From Inquilinus limosus_F (GTDB lineage: Bacteria; Pseudomonadota; Alphaproteobacteria; DSM-16000; Inquilinaceae), in NCBI RefSeq assembly GCF_051487185.1, contig NZ_JAHVDK010000009.1, positions 165,716 through 229,715 of the forward strand: a stretch of 64,000 nt of DNA, given 5' to 3'. The translations under genes and the position numbers were made by a program. This document shows positions 55,691 to 63,545 of this stretch, one piece after another. Each line of letters begins with the position of its first letter. The stretch's first letter is position 1. The notes beneath the pieces are model-generated. The model ran no database searches and was not told the origin of the DNA. It saw only the letters and a list, made by a program, of their open reading frames with translations.

Positions 55691-57463
55691 ATGCAGCAGG
55701 CGGTCGGCGCCAAGGACGATCTGCGAGTGGAGCGGGGCGGGGAGCCCGTACCCTCCCGGCTGCTCCAGCCTTTCGTCGAAGCGCTCGCCGTTCCGGTCTT
55801 CCGCCTGATCTGGTTCACCGGCCTGTTCGCCAATCTCGGCGACTGGGCGCAGTCGGTCGCCGCCGCCTGGGTGCTGACGGTGACCCAGGCCAGCCCGTTC
55901 CTGATCGCCATGATCCAGGTGGCGACGGCGGTGCCGCTGGTGCTGCTGTCGCTGCCGACCGGGGCACTGGCCGACATCCACGACCGCCGCAAGATGATCC
56001 TGGCGGGGGAGGGGTGCTGCGTCCTCGGCGGCCTCGGCCTCACCCTGCTCGGCTTCCTCGACCTCCTGGAGCCGGTCGGGCTGATCGGGCTGACCTTCCT
56101 GATCGCCATCGGCTATGCGCTGGAGGGGCCGGCCTGGCAGGCGGCGGTCGGCGACATGGTGCCGAAGCCGGCGGTGGCCAGCGCCGTGCTGCTGAACTCG
56201 ATCAATTACAACGTCGCCCGCGCCCTGGGGCCGGCGATCGGCGGCCTGCTGCTGGCCTGGCTCGGCGCATCCTGGGTGTTCCTGATCGCCACCGCCAGCT
56301 TCGCCGGCCTCGCGGCGGCGGTCTGGTCGTGGAAATGGCGGCCGGCGCGCTCCGCCCTGCCGCCGGAGACGCTGCGCGAGGCGGTCACCGCGGGGCTGCG
56401 CTTCGCCCGGCATTCGCTGGTGACCCGGCGGGTGGCGACGCGGTCCTTCATCTTCGGCTTCTGCGCCAGCTCGGTCTGGGCGCTGCTGCCGCTGCTGGCG
56501 CTGGAGCAACTCGGCGAGGATGCGGTCGGCTACGGCATCCTGCTCGGCGCCCTCGGCATCGGCGCGGTCTGCGGCGGCTTCGTCGTCCAGCCGGCGCGCG
56601 ACAAGCTGGGCACCAGCCGGCTGATCTCCGCCTCGGCGTTCGTTTTCGCGACGGTTCTGGTGGTGCTCGGCACCGTGCATGTCACCGCCGTGGTGATGCC
56701 GGTGCTGTTCCTCGGCGGGGTCGCCTGGATCGCGGTGGTGTCGACCTACAACACCGCGGTGCAGCTGCTGGTGCCGGATTGGGTCAAGGCCCGCGCCATG
56801 GCGATCTACCAGATGGCGCTCTATGGCGGTCTGGCGCTCGGCTCGGTCGCCTGGGGCGCGGTGGCGGAGAGCCTCGGCGTCGCCGCCACGCTGGCGGTCA
56901 GCGGCGGCGCCCTGCTGGCCGGCGTGCTGTGGGCGTTGCGGCTCAAGATCCCGGACATCGCCCTGATCGACCTGCGCGCAGCTCCCATGCGCAAGCTGGA
57001 CCTGCCGGCGCTGCCGATCGATCCGCGCCGCGACGCGGTGATGGTGGTGGTCGAGTACCGCATCGGGCCGGAGCAGGAGCGCGACTTCGTCCGCGCCGCG
57101 GCCCGGCTGCGCGAGGCGCGGCTGCGCAACGGGGCCAGCCGCTGGTCGCTGTTCCGCGACGCCGCGGACCGGATGAAATGGATCGAGGTCTATTTCGTCG
57201 ACAGCTGGTACCAGCATCTGCGACTGCTGGCCCGGCTGACCGCGGCCGACCGCGAGTTGATCGACCGGGTCGGCCGGCTGCATCAGGGGCCGGCCCCGCC
57301 CTCGCTCCACCACGCCATCAGCTGGCGCCGCCGCGGCCGACGGATGCCGGCCGCCCGGCCTGCCGATGTTCCGGCCAAGCCGGCGCGCGGCGTGGACCGG
57401 CCGGCGGAGGGACAGGCAGCGGACCTGCAGTCCTCGGGAGTCCGCGTCGCCAGTCCAGAGTAG
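55691..57463 (+). CDS. MFS transporter with C-terminal monooxygenase-like (ABM) domain
   Basis: 590 residues. The first about 430 are an MFS_3 (EntS-like) transporter with 10-12 membrane helices: FRLIWFTGLFANLGDWAQSVAAAWVL, GALADIHDRRKMIL (MFS loop 2-3 motif) and LLNSINYNVARALGPAIGG. The last about 150 form a soluble antibiotic-biosynthesis-monooxygenase-like domain (VMVVVEYRIGPEQERDFVRAAARL, WIEVYFVDSWYQHLRLL). The combination recurs in Proteobacteria; the exported substrate is unknown. The ATG at 55691 is chosen to fit the family; in-frame upstream ATGs are weaker. Confidence 0.85.
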   Translation: MQQAVGAKDDLRVERGGEPVPSRLLQPFVEALAVPVFRLIWFTGLFANLGDWAQSVAAAWVLTVTQASPFLIAMIQVATAVPLVLLSLPTGALADIHDRRKMILAGEGCCVLGGLGLTLLGFLDLLEPVGLIGLTFLIAIGYALEGPAWQAAVGDMVPKPAVASAVLLNSINYNVARALGPAIGGLLLAWLGASWVFLIATASFAGLAAAVWSWKWRPARSALPPETLREAVTAGLRFARHSLVTRRVATRSFIFGFCASSVWALLPLLALEQLGEDAVGYGILLGALGIGAVCGGFVVQPARDKLGTSRLISASAFVFATVLVVLGTVHVTAVVMPVLFLGGVAWIAVVSTYNTAVQLLVPDWVKARAMAIYQMALYGGLALGSVAWGAVAESLGVAATLAVSGGALLAGVLWALRLKIPDIALIDLRAAPMRKLDLPALPIDPRRDAVMVVVEYRIGPEQERDFVRAAARLREARLRNGASRWSLFRDAADRMKWIEVYFVDSWYQHLRLLARLTAADRELIDRVGRLHQGPAPPSLHHAISWRRRGRRMPAARPADVPAKPARGVDRPAEGQAADLQSSGVRVASPE

Positions 57464-57473
57464 CGGCCCGGGC

Positions 57474-57491
57474 CGGCCGGAAGACCGGCCG
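57474..57491 (+). terminator. Hairpin after the MFS gene
   Basis: A 7-bp stem, CGGCCGG with CCGGCCG, closes an AAGA loop 10 bases after the stop. TGTTCATCATCTTCTCTT follows, rich in T but interrupted. Confidence 0.5.
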
Positions 57492-57766
57492 CGGTGTTCA
57501 TCATCTTCTCTTGAAGAGAATTCTCTCTCGCCTCGCTTCGTATTTCTGTCGGATATCCGTCGATATTCGCCGCGATCGATGTTGATCGGAAGGAACCGCA
57601 GCCGATCTCAGGCATTCGAGTGCCGTTCGGTCTCGGAACTTCATTCGATAACGGATGGTCATCTACCGGCGCCGACGATATTCTAGCCAGCCCGTGTTCT
57701 GGACCGGTTTTCAATGATGGCCGCCGGGCCGATGGCAAGAACAATGAACGACGCGGCACGCCGGGA
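57492..57766. other. 275-base gap with small palindromes
   Basis: No gene is supported. It contains AGAGAATTCTCT (57515-57526) and CGGATATCCG (57550-57559), both perfect palindromes, in a less GC-rich stretch. A promoter for the gene at 57767 should lie here, but no clear EcfG or sigma-70 site was found. Confidence 0.4.
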
Positions 57767-58063
57767 ATGAAACCTCCGATCGATCCCTTCGCCGCGATCG
57801 AGTTCGAAAGCGCCGCCCATCTGACGCTGACGCTGCTCGGCCAGGTGCGGGACGGCCGGATGACCCCGATCGAGTTCGCGATCTGGCTGCGGCAACTGAT
57901 GATGCACAAGCAGGACCCGCTGTCCGACAACGAGAAGAGCGCCATGGCCTGCACCCTGGCGGTGGCGCTGCTGAGCGAGAATGGGCTCGACCTCACCCCG
58001 TCGGAGCTGATGGACGTGCTGGACAATTCCGACCAGGCGAACGCCATCGAACGACTGGTCTAG
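57767..58063 (+). CDS. Small hypothetical protein
   Basis: 98 residues, mostly helical and soluble (IEFESAAHLTLTLLGQVRDGRMTPIEFAIWLRQLMMHKQDPLSDNEKSAMACTLAVALL in the middle), family not recognised. The ATG at 57767 with CCGGGA before it is preferred; an in-frame ATG 49 codons upstream adds a low-complexity leader. Convergent with the DUF3008 gene and next to a stress-gene cluster, so a stress role is possible. Confidence 0.55.
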   Translation: MKPPIDPFAAIEFESAAHLTLTLLGQVRDGRMTPIEFAIWLRQLMMHKQDPLSDNEKSAMACTLAVALLSENGLDLTPSELMDVLDNSDQANAIERLV

Positions 58064-58074
58064 CGGCCCGCTCC

Positions 58075-58263
58075 TCAGTGCTTGGCGGCGTGCTCGGGCT
58101 TGCCCTTGCGCTTGGTCGAGGCCATGTCGTCGAGCTGCTTCTCGCTCATCGACTTGTACATCGACTTCGCCGGACCCTTGAGGTCGCTGACCTTCTGCTC
58201 GCCGCGCTTGGCCGCCAGGGCCGCGCCTGCGGCCTTCTGCTGCGCCTTCGATTTCGCCGGCAT
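58075..58263 (-). CDS. DUF3008 family small stress protein
   Basis: 62 residues, rich in Lys/Ala/Met, with PAKSKAQQKAAGAALAAKRGE and LKGPAKSMYKSMSEKQLDDMASTKRKGKPEH, the DUF3008 pattern. Function unknown; such proteins are often induced by the general stress response. ATG at 58263. A GGAAC-N17-CGTT promoter motif ends 36 bases before the start, supporting EcfG control. Confidence 0.85.
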   Translation of the reverse strand: MPAKSKAQQKAAGAALAAKRGEQKVSDLKGPAKSMYKSMSEKQLDDMASTKRKGKPEHAAKH

Positions 58264-58298
58264 GGTCTGCCTCCGCGATTGTCGCTGTCAGTACCGGG

Positions 58299-58324
58299 AA
58301 CGGCCGGCCGCGCCGGCCGGTTCC
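58299..58324 (-). promoter_or_regulatory. EcfG-type promoter of the DUF3008 gene
   Basis: On the minus strand GGAAC (58324-58320) and CGTT (58302-58299) are separated by 17 bases, an exact match to the alphaproteobacterial general-stress sigma factor consensus; the -10 ends 36 bases before the start codon. Confidence 0.65.
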
Positions 58325-58351
58325 GCTGCTCCCGGCTCGGCGGTTCGATCC

Positions 58352-58377
58352 GGAACGCCTGACACCTTCGTCCTGTT
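58352..58377 (+). promoter_or_regulatory. Near-match EcfG promoter of the DUF4142 gene
   Basis: GGAAC (58352-58356), 17 bases, TGTT (58374-58377). One base differs from CGTT. It ends 37 bases before the start at 58415, the same distance as in the neighbouring sites. Confidence 0.5.
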
Positions 58378-58414
58378 GCGATCGTATATTCCCGGCCAGA
58401 CAGGGAGATTTGTC

Positions 58415-58963
58415 ATGAAGGCCGTTCTTGTGCTGTCCACCGCGGCGATCGCGTGTTCGCTCGCGCTCGGGGGGTGCGGCCGCGAAAGCGAGCCGATGCA
58501 GATGGCGACGACGGCGCCGGCCCCTCAGATCGATCCGGCCATGTATGTGCAGAGCGCCGGCCAGAGCGGCCTGTTCGAGGTCGAGGCCAGCCAGGTCGCC
58601 GAGAGGCGGGCCCGCAGCGCCGAGGTCCGGAGCTTCGCCCGGATGATGATCCGGGATCACACCGACGCGAACGACAAGATCCGCACCGCCGCTATGGCCT
58701 CGAACCTGGGGGCCCAGTTCCCGACATCGCTCGACAGCGAGCGCCAGGACGCCCTGGCCGCGCTGCGATCGGTGCCGCGCTCCGAGTTCGACCGCCAGTA
58801 CATGCAGGGCCAGGTCGAAGGGCATCAGGAGGCGCTGCAGCTGCAGCAGAGCTACGGCGAATCCGGCGGCGATCCCAATCTGAAGGCGGTGGCGATGGAG
58901 ATGACGCCGACTGTCCAGCGCCATCTCGACGAGGCCCAGACCATCCTCTCCGGCCTGCGCTGA
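58415..58963 (+). CDS. DUF4142 lipoprotein
   Basis: 182 residues: lipobox ALGGC (Cys about 21) after a short signal peptide, then a helical DUF4142 domain (about 42-180) with MYVQSAGQSGLFEVEASQVAERRA, MIRDHTDANDKI and a C-terminal VQRHLDEAQTIL helix. The family is ferritin-like in fold, periplasmic and often stress-induced; function unknown. ATG at 58415 with AGGGAG upstream, behind an EcfG-like promoter. Confidence 0.85.
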   Translation: MKAVLVLSTAAIACSLALGGCGRESEPMQMATTAPAPQIDPAMYVQSAGQSGLFEVEASQVAERRARSAEVRSFARMMIRDHTDANDKIRTAAMASNLGAQFPTSLDSERQDALAALRSVPRSEFDRQYMQGQVEGHQEALQLQQSYGESGGDPNLKAVAMEMTPTVQRHLDEAQTILSGLR

Positions 58964-59001
58964 GCGGCGGAGCGCTGCCGCGGCGGCCGGCAAGCCCGGC
59001 T

Positions 59002-60186
59002 TCAGTGGATCAGCCGTTCGATCACCGCGGCCACGCTGCCGGTCTCGACCGGCTTGCGGATGACCGGCGCGTGGAACCGGTCGACCTCCGGGTCGCTGTA
59101 GCCGGTCACGAAGGAGAAGGGGATGCTGCGCCGCTGCAGCGCCCGTACCACCGGGAAGACCCGCTGGCCTCGGTCGAGCCGCACATCCAGGACGGCAGCG
59201 TCGAGATCATCCGTCTCGGCCAGGCGCAGGCCGTTCTCGAGAGTGCCGGCCGGGCCGAGGACCTCGAAGCCGAGCGAGCGGATGATGGCCTGAAGATGCA
59301 GGGCCAGGAACTGGTCGTCCTCGACGACCAGAATGCGCTTGGCGGCGCGTGTGGGCCGCGGGGAAGCCCCGGGCCGGGCCGACAGGTGGATGTCCCGCGA
59401 CAGCGGTTCGGCCCCTTTGTCGGGGCGCCCCGCCCAGGCCATCGGCCGCGGCCATTGTGCGACCGCCTCCAGCCCAGGACCGTCGAGGATCTGCAGCCAT
59501 TCGTTCTTCAGGTGGATCAGGCCGGCGCGCTGCAGCTTCATCACCATCCGGTTGGTATGGACCGGGGAGATCCCCAAGGCGTCGGCTAGATCCTGCTGGG
59601 TCAGTGGCAGCCGCAGGCCGCGGTCGCTGACCAAGTCCCTGGTCGTGGCCCGTTCGAACAGGCCCAGCAGCAGCGCGGCGAGCCGCTCGTCGGCATCGAG
59701 GCATCCGAGCGACAGCAAGGTTTCATGCGCCTGCGCATTCTCCAGCGCCAGGATGACGCAGAACTGGCGGAGGGCGACATCCGACGGGTGGTCGATCAGA
59801 TCCGTCATGGCGACCGTCGCCACCCGCGTGTCGGTCAGGGCGACGGCCGGGGCGGGCGCCGAGCCGGAGAATTGCGACGAGACGCCCACCAGGTCGCCGG
59901 GCATGAGGAAGCGGAGGATGTGCCGCCGGCCGTCGGTCAGCGTGCGGAATTGGGCCAGCCAACCGGATCTGACGAGATGGAGGCAGTCGCGGTCGCCCCA
60001 ATCGGTTCGGTCTCCCTTCGTCAGGCGGCGTTGCTCGGCGCCGACGAAGCGCTTCTTGATCGCGGGGTCGAGGAGATCATGCGGCGGAAGGGCGCGCAGA
60101 TGCTCGTCGGTCCGCCGGCCCGGCCGAAGGCTCGCGGGCCGGGACGGACCGGAAACACCAGGAGATGCGGCCATTCGGAATGGCAT
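59002..60186 (-). CDS. Crp/Fnr-type regulator fused to a C-terminal receiver domain
   Basis: 394 residues. A Crp-type cyclic-nucleotide-binding fold (about 35-155, LHLVRSGWLAQFRTLTDGRRHILRFLMPGDLVG) is followed by a Crp HTH (about 190-245, LTQQDLADALGISPVHTNRMVMKLQRAGLI). After a linker, a receiver domain (about 283-394) carries acidic Asp290/Asp291, phospho-acceptor Asp334 and Lys378. The order HTH then receiver is unusual: here a phosphorylation module is appended to a one-component regulator. The receiver is of the stand-alone type that HWE kinases phosphorylate, and such a kinase is encoded divergently. ATG at 60186; EcfG motif upstream. Confidence 0.85.
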   Translation of the reverse strand: MPFRMAASPGVSGPSRPASLRPGRRTDEHLRALPPHDLLDPAIKKRFVGAEQRRLTKGDRTDWGDRDCLHLVRSGWLAQFRTLTDGRRHILRFLMPGDLVGVSSQFSGSAPAPAVALTDTRVATVAMTDLIDHPSDVALRQFCVILALENAQAHETLLSLGCLDADERLAALLLGLFERATTRDLVSDRGLRLPLTQQDLADALGISPVHTNRMVMKLQRAGLIHLKNEWLQILDGPGLEAVAQWPRPMAWAGRPDKGAEPLSRDIHLSARPGASPRPTRAAKRILVVEDDQFLALHLQAIIRSLGFEVLGPAGTLENGLRLAETDDLDAAVLDVRLDRGQRVFPVVRALQRRSIPFSFVTGYSDPEVDRFHAPVIRKPVETGSVAAVIERLIH

Positions 60187-60221
60187 CGTGCAGCTCCGCT
60201 CTGGTCCTGTCGTCCTTTTAG

Positions 60222-60246
60222 AACGCGTACAAGCCACGCAAGTTCC
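60222..60246 (-). promoter_or_regulatory. EcfG-type promoter of the Crp-receiver gene
   Basis: On the minus strand GGAAC (60246-60242), 16 bases, CGTT (60225-60222): an exact consensus match ending 36 bases before the start codon. Confidence 0.65.
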
Positions 60247-60513
60247 CTGCCGTCCGGGGCTTCGGAGAGCATCGGCAGGCAAAATAGACACACCGAACCT
60301 GGAAAATCTTCAAATGCTATTCCCGGGCCGAATTCATCTCCGGTTGCTGGGGAAAGGAAGTGTCGACTTTCGACGGGTGTCGTCTCGCTCCCGTGTTGTG
60401 GGTTCTGTCGCGGTGGGCTAGTGTTGAACACCTGCGGTCGGCTGACTCATGCGGCCCCTTATCCCAGCCTTCGGCTTCGGCGCTGGCGGGTTCGACTTCC
60501 AGAGGGGCACCTG
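60247..60513. other. Divergent gap before the HWE kinase gene
   Basis: About 330 bases separate the two divergent starts. The left end holds the EcfG motif. The rest (60247-60513) contains no gene that I can support and no clear EcfG match on the plus strand, so the kinase may use another promoter. A G-rich AGAGGGG precedes the kinase start. Confidence 0.4.
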
Positions 60514-61953
60514 ATGAACAGCAGCATCCGGGGCAGATCGCCCGCGGCACCACGGCCGACTTCGCCGGCTCCTTTCCCCGAAGAGGGGATTGCGCAGCAG
60601 ATACTGCAGGCGCTGCCGGCAGCGATCTACACCACCGACGCCGCGGGGCGCATCACCTTCTACAACGAGGCCGCGGCGGAGCTGTGGGGCTGCCGCCCGG
60701 AACTGGGGAAGAGCGAGTTCTGCGGCTCCTGGAAGCTCTATCGGCCGGACGGCACGCCGCTGCCACACGACCAGTGCCCGATGGCCCTGGCGCTGAAGCA
60801 GCGGCGGGCGATCCGGGGCATGGAGGCGGCGGCCGAACGTCCCGACGGCACGCGTGTGCCGTTCATCCCCTATCCGACGCCGCTGTTCGATGCGTCCGGC
60901 CGCCTGATCGGCGCCGTGAACATGCTGGTCGACATCTCCGAGCGGGTCGAGGCCGAGGACCGCGTTTGGGGCGAGCAGGCGGCGCAGCGGCTGGCCGCGA
61001 TCATCGAATCCTCCGCGGATGCGATCGTGGCGAAGGACCTGAACGGCATCATCACGCACTGGAATCCGGGCGCCGAGCGGCTGTTCAGCTATACCGCCGC
61101 TGAGACGATCGGCCGGCCGATCACGATCGTGATCCCGGAGGACCGGCTGGGCGAGGAGACGGAGATCCTAGCCCGCATCCGGCGGGGCGAGCGGGTCGAG
61201 CATTTCGAGACCATCCGCCGCCGCAAGGACGGCAGCCTGGTCGAGATCTCGCTGACGATCTCGCCGATCCGGAACCGGAAGGGCCAGATCGTCGGCGCCT
61301 CCAAGATCGCCCGCGACATCACCGAGCGGAAACGGGCCCAGGAACGCCAGGTCCTGCTGCTGCGGGAGATGAACCACCGGGTGAAGAACCTGTTCGCCCT
61401 TGCCGGTGCCATCATCTCCCTGAGCGCCCGGAACGCCCGGTCGCCGGAGGATCTGGCCGAACAGGTGCGGAACCGGCTCAGCGCCCTGGCCCGCGCCCAT
61501 GAGCTGACCCTGCCGGACCTGAAGCGGGAGCAGGCGGCGACGCCGACCACGCTGGAGACGTTGCTGCGGACCATCGTCCTGCCCTACGAGGAGCACGGCG
61601 ACGAGCGCATCACGATCGCGGGGCCGGACGTGACCATCGGCGGTCATGCGGTGACCGGCCTGGCCCTGCTGCTGCATGAGCTGGCGACCAATGCGGCCAA
61701 ATACGGCGCCTTGTCCACCGCTTCGGGCCAGGTCGCCGTCGACTGGAGGGTCGAGGACGCCATGCTGTCGCTGCGCTGGACGGAACGCGGCGGGCCGCCG
61801 ATCGCCAGCGCTTCTGGCAATGGCGGGGGCTTCGGCACTTGGCTGATCGACGGCACCGTCGAAGGCCAGCTCCAGGGTCGGATCGTGCGTCACTGGGGCG
61901 ACGAGGGCCTGACCATCCGGATGGACATGCCGGTGGACCGCCTGACCGGGTGA
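60514..61953 (+). CDS. HWE-family sensor histidine kinase with two PAS domains
   Basis: 479 residues, soluble: PAS about 25-145, PAS/PAC about 155-275, then an HWE kinase core with the phospho-histidine His288 in MNHRVKN, N-box HELATNAAKYGAL (Asn393) and the W-x-E signature RWTERGG (Trp422, Glu424). HWE kinases often phosphorylate stand-alone receivers or PhyR in the general stress response. No membrane segment, so it senses a cytoplasmic signal, possibly light or redox via PAS, although no LOV cysteine motif was seen. ATG at 60514. The divergent Crp-receiver protein is the natural partner. Confidence 0.92.
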   Translation: MNSSIRGRSPAAPRPTSPAPFPEEGIAQQILQALPAAIYTTDAAGRITFYNEAAAELWGCRPELGKSEFCGSWKLYRPDGTPLPHDQCPMALALKQRRAIRGMEAAAERPDGTRVPFIPYPTPLFDASGRLIGAVNMLVDISERVEAEDRVWGEQAAQRLAAIIESSADAIVAKDLNGIITHWNPGAERLFSYTAAETIGRPITIVIPEDRLGEETEILARIRRGERVEHFETIRRRKDGSLVEISLTISPIRNRKGQIVGASKIARDITERKRAQERQVLLLREMNHRVKNLFALAGAIISLSARNARSPEDLAEQVRNRLSALARAHELTLPDLKREQAATPTTLETLLRTIVLPYEEHGDERITIAGPDVTIGGHAVTGLALLLHELATNAAKYGALSTASGQVAVDWRVEDAMLSLRWTERGGPPIASASGNGGGFGTWLIDGTVEGQLQGRIVRHWGDEGLTIRMDMPVDRLTG

Positions 61954-61971
61954 CGCCGCATTCCCGGGGCC

Positions 61972-61997
61972 GGAACCTCCTCTCCCTGGCGCCCGTT
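61972..61997 (+). promoter_or_regulatory. EcfG-type promoter of DUF2934-baeRF operon
   Basis: GGAAC (61972-61976), 17 bases, CGTT (61994-61997): an exact consensus match ending 35 bases before the DUF2934 start. Confidence 0.65.
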
Positions 61998-62032
61998 CGC
62001 CTGGCAGAAGGGCCATCGCCCGGGAGGCCGCA

Positions 62033-62335
62033 ATGGACGATCTGGAACGGCGCATCCGCGAACGCGCTCACCGCATCTGGCTCGAGGAGGGCTGCCCATC
62101 CGGTCGGGAAAAGGTGCATTGGGAGATGGCGCGGGAGCTGATCGCCATCGAGGACAGCCAGCGCGACGCCACCCGGCCCAACCCGGTGGCGACGGAGGGC
62201 GAGGAGGCCATCCGCGACGAGCCGGTCGAGCCGATCGAGGCGGTGGAGAATCTGGGCGACCTGCCGGCGCGGGGACGGGCCGACCAGGCGGAGCGCCCGG
62301 ACTATCCGAAACGGAAGCGCGACCGCTCCGATTGA
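62033..62335 (+). CDS. DUF2934 family protein
   Basis: 100 residues. The N-terminal DUF2934 motif is RIRERAHRIWLEEGCPSGREKVHWEMARELI (about 6-38); the rest is acidic and proline-rich. Small soluble proteins of this family are common in Alphaproteobacteria and are often stress-induced; function unknown. ATG at 62033 behind an EcfG motif, followed after 31 bases by the baeRF gene. Confidence 0.85.
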   Translation: MDDLERRIRERAHRIWLEEGCPSGREKVHWEMARELIAIEDSQRDATRPNPVATEGEEAIRDEPVEPIEAVENLGDLPARGRADQAERPDYPKRKRDRSD

Positions 62336-62366
62336 ACCGACGCCCATCCCCCAGAGGACGCCCGCC

Positions 62367-63530
62367 ATGCCGCAGACCACAGCCGCCATCACCCCAGCGG
62401 ATCGCGAATGGCTCCTGGCCGCGCATGATCCCGCTGTCACCCTCTATGTCGCGACCGATCCGGTGCAGCGCGCCGTAGGCGCCAGCGGCGCCAAGACCCA
62501 GCATCTGCGGCAGATGCTGGAGCAGCGGCTGCAGAGCCGGGACCTGGAGCCGGAACGCCGGCAGACGCTGCTGGCTGCCGGCGAGCTGTCCCTGTCCAGC
62601 GCCGATTTCGCCGCACTTGACCCCGGCTTCGCGCTGTTCCTGGCGGAAGACAGGGCCCTGACCCTGCCGCTTGGGGAGGCGCCGCCGCAGGATGTGAGCG
62701 CGATCGGCCGCCGCTTCCTGCTGCGACCGATCCTCGAGCGGCTGGGCCCGGGCGCGCGTTTCCACATCCTGGCGATGAGCGCGGGCGGGACGCGGCTGCT
62801 GGCGGCGACGCGCGAAGCCTGGCGCGACATCACGCCGCCCGACCTGCCGCATTCGCTGAGCGAGGTGGTGGCGGAGACCGAGACCGAGGTCACACGCCAA
62901 GCCAATCAGCCCGGGCGCGGCGGCGCCGGCGAGGCGGCCGTATCGACGCGGCACAGCTACGAAAGCCCGGCGGAACTGCACAAGACCCAACTGATCGATT
63001 ACATCCGCCACTCGGTCAAGGCGGTGCGCCGGCATCTGGCCGGCGATCCAGCCCCCGTCGTCCTGGTGGCCGAGCCGGAGCTGGCCGGCCATGTCCGCAG
63101 CGCCGGCTCCTGGCCGGAGTTGCTGAAGGACTTCGTCAGCCGCCATCCGGCGCGGATGCGCGAGGACGAGCTGCACGCCGCCGCCCTGGCCCTGCTGCCG
63201 ACGGAGGAGGCGAGGGCGGAGCCGGTGCTCGACCGGATCAGCGGCCGGCTCGGCCGGGGCGAGCCGACCGCCTCGCTCAAGCTCGAGGAGATCCTGACCG
63301 CCGCCCGCGACGGCCGCGTCGATGCCGTGCTGGTCGCCGAGGAGGAGACGATCTGGGGCCGCTTCGACGAGCCTCGGGGCGCGGTGGCGGCCAGCGGCAC
63401 GGAGGGCAGCGAGGAAGATCTGCTCAACCTCGCGGCGGTGATGACGCTGGCGACCGGCGGCGTCGCCTTCAGCCTGCCGCGGGCCCGGCTGCCGCGTTCG
63501 GTTCCGGCCGCGGCCGCGCTGCGCTACTGA
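62367..63530 (+). CDS. baeRF-type (bacterial release-factor-1-like) protein
   Basis: 387 residues resembling the bacterial archaeo-eukaryotic release-factor (baeRF) group: an N-terminal domain with VTLYVATDP, a middle region with RFHILAMSAGGTRLL and DLPHSLSEVV, and a C-terminal release-factor-like domain with APVVLVAEPELAGHVR, LKLEEILTAARDGRVDAVLVAEEE and EDLLNLAAVMTLATGGVAF. These proteins are thought to act at the ribosome under stress, but none is proven for this type. ATG at 62367 with AGAGGACG before it; second gene of the stress operon. Confidence 0.75.
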   Translation: MPQTTAAITPADREWLLAAHDPAVTLYVATDPVQRAVGASGAKTQHLRQMLEQRLQSRDLEPERRQTLLAAGELSLSSADFAALDPGFALFLAEDRALTLPLGEAPPQDVSAIGRRFLLRPILERLGPGARFHILAMSAGGTRLLAATREAWRDITPPDLPHSLSEVVAETETEVTRQANQPGRGGAGEAAVSTRHSYESPAELHKTQLIDYIRHSVKAVRRHLAGDPAPVVLVAEPELAGHVRSAGSWPELLKDFVSRHPARMREDELHAAALALLPTEEARAEPVLDRISGRLGRGEPTASLKLEEILTAARDGRVDAVLVAEEETIWGRFDEPRGAVAASGTEGSEEDLLNLAAVMTLATGGVAFSLPRARLPRSVPAAAALRY

Positions 63531-63545
63531 GCTGAGAACCGACCG

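Noticed and set aside
54727..57585. A 952-codon plus-strand open frame across the esterase and MFS genes
   Set aside because: Antisense to the esterase, then out of frame through the MFS gene; no domain and no start signal.
57590..57680. GGAAC motifs upstream of the small gene at 57767, tested as EcfG sites
   Set aside because: No CGTT at 16 or 17 bases after either GGAAC.
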